From: Alloalcanivorax mobilis
GTDB taxonomy: Bacteria > Pseudomonadota > Gammaproteobacteria > Pseudomonadales > Alcanivoracaceae
DNA: 41,863 nt
Direction of reading: 5' to 3'
NCBI RefSeq assembly: GCF_002864685.1
Contig: NZ_NMQZ01000035.1
Location: forward strand, 1-41,863
Both the position numbers and the translations under genes were made by a program. Shown here piece after piece: positions 41,771 through 41,863 of the stretch. Within the stretch, counting starts at the first letter, position 1. Every line of letters begins with the position of its first letter. Below the pieces are notes generated by a model. It was not told where the DNA came from, did not search any database, and saw only the letters and a program-made list of their open reading frames with translations.

Positions 41771-41863
41771 AGCGAGCAAACACCAGACAAAAAAGGTTCA
41801 TCGCGGAATGGCGGGAAGCTTCTTTTGGCCCGCGGCTGGGCCGCTCCATAGGGGACGCGGGAC

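Larger units (their letters stand above)
41559..41863. other. 305-bp upstream region: AT-rich promoter zone, 7-bp array and REP-like end
   Basis: No gene is seen. From the ligase start outwards there is a leader of about 110 nt, an AT-rich tract of about 70 nt (41668-41740) that stands out in this GC-rich window, a heptamer array (41743-41770) and a REP-like palindrome at 41823-41849 near the window end. Confidence 0.7.

Overview
The window is a GC-rich gammaproteobacterial chromosome segment. The gene content (a proteobacterial aa3-oxidase assembly block, miaB, ybeZ-ybeY-corC, fatty acyl-CoA genes, REP-like palindromes) fits an Alcanivorax-like marine bacterium. The genus is an inference from gene style and was not tested. 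I see no tRNA, rRNA, CRISPR array, prophage or intact insertion sequence.

Layout. 1-3938: cytochrome c oxidase biogenesis: a twin-TM DUF2909 protein diverging from SURF1, a CxxxC thioredoxin-like protein, heme A synthase (ctaA) and heme O synthase (ctaB). 4181-6574: the LemA/M48 membrane protease pair. 6760-10902: a FemAB-like acyltransferase, a membrane protein carrying a cold-shock domain, a sodium:solute symporter and a membrane protein. 10899-14827: a sialidase-fold protein, a START-domain protein, an SDR and a DUF938 methyltransferase. 15080-19559: rhlB-glpE, a protein of unknown function and a PIN-PhoH ATPase. 19755-23518: an ICMT-type membrane methyltransferase, a YiiX-like amidase, an M14 peptidase, a small lipoprotein and a TorF-type porin behind a sigma54-like promoter. 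23898-25835: a copper-delivery operon (SCO, PCuAC, exported EEP hydrolase). 26029-37453: miaB, a sulfate ABC transporter and ybeZ-ybeY-corC. 37485-41558: a porin, an acyl-CoA dehydrogenase and an acyl-CoA ligase.

Two conserved neighbourhoods are broken. The sulfate operon sbp-cysT-cysW-cysA is split by an opposing three-gene module: a duplicated beta-propeller lipoprotein, an ECF sigma factor and an RskA-type anti-sigma factor. cysW carries a promoter-like block with the same geometry as the one before sbp, including a 12-bp identical motif and the same distance to the -10. That whole locus in turn sits between miaB and ybeZ, which are usually close together. The SCO gene expected after ctaB is instead about 21 kb away, with PCuAC.

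The most unusual non-coding signal is a family of short tandem arrays with a strict 7-bp period at seven loci, mostly at gene 3' ends. At least four loci have inverted arms. Two convergent intergenic regions about 11 kb apart carry the same nested element: outer GGAACAG pairs and inner CAAGCNN arrays. REP-like palindromes lie beside several of these loci.
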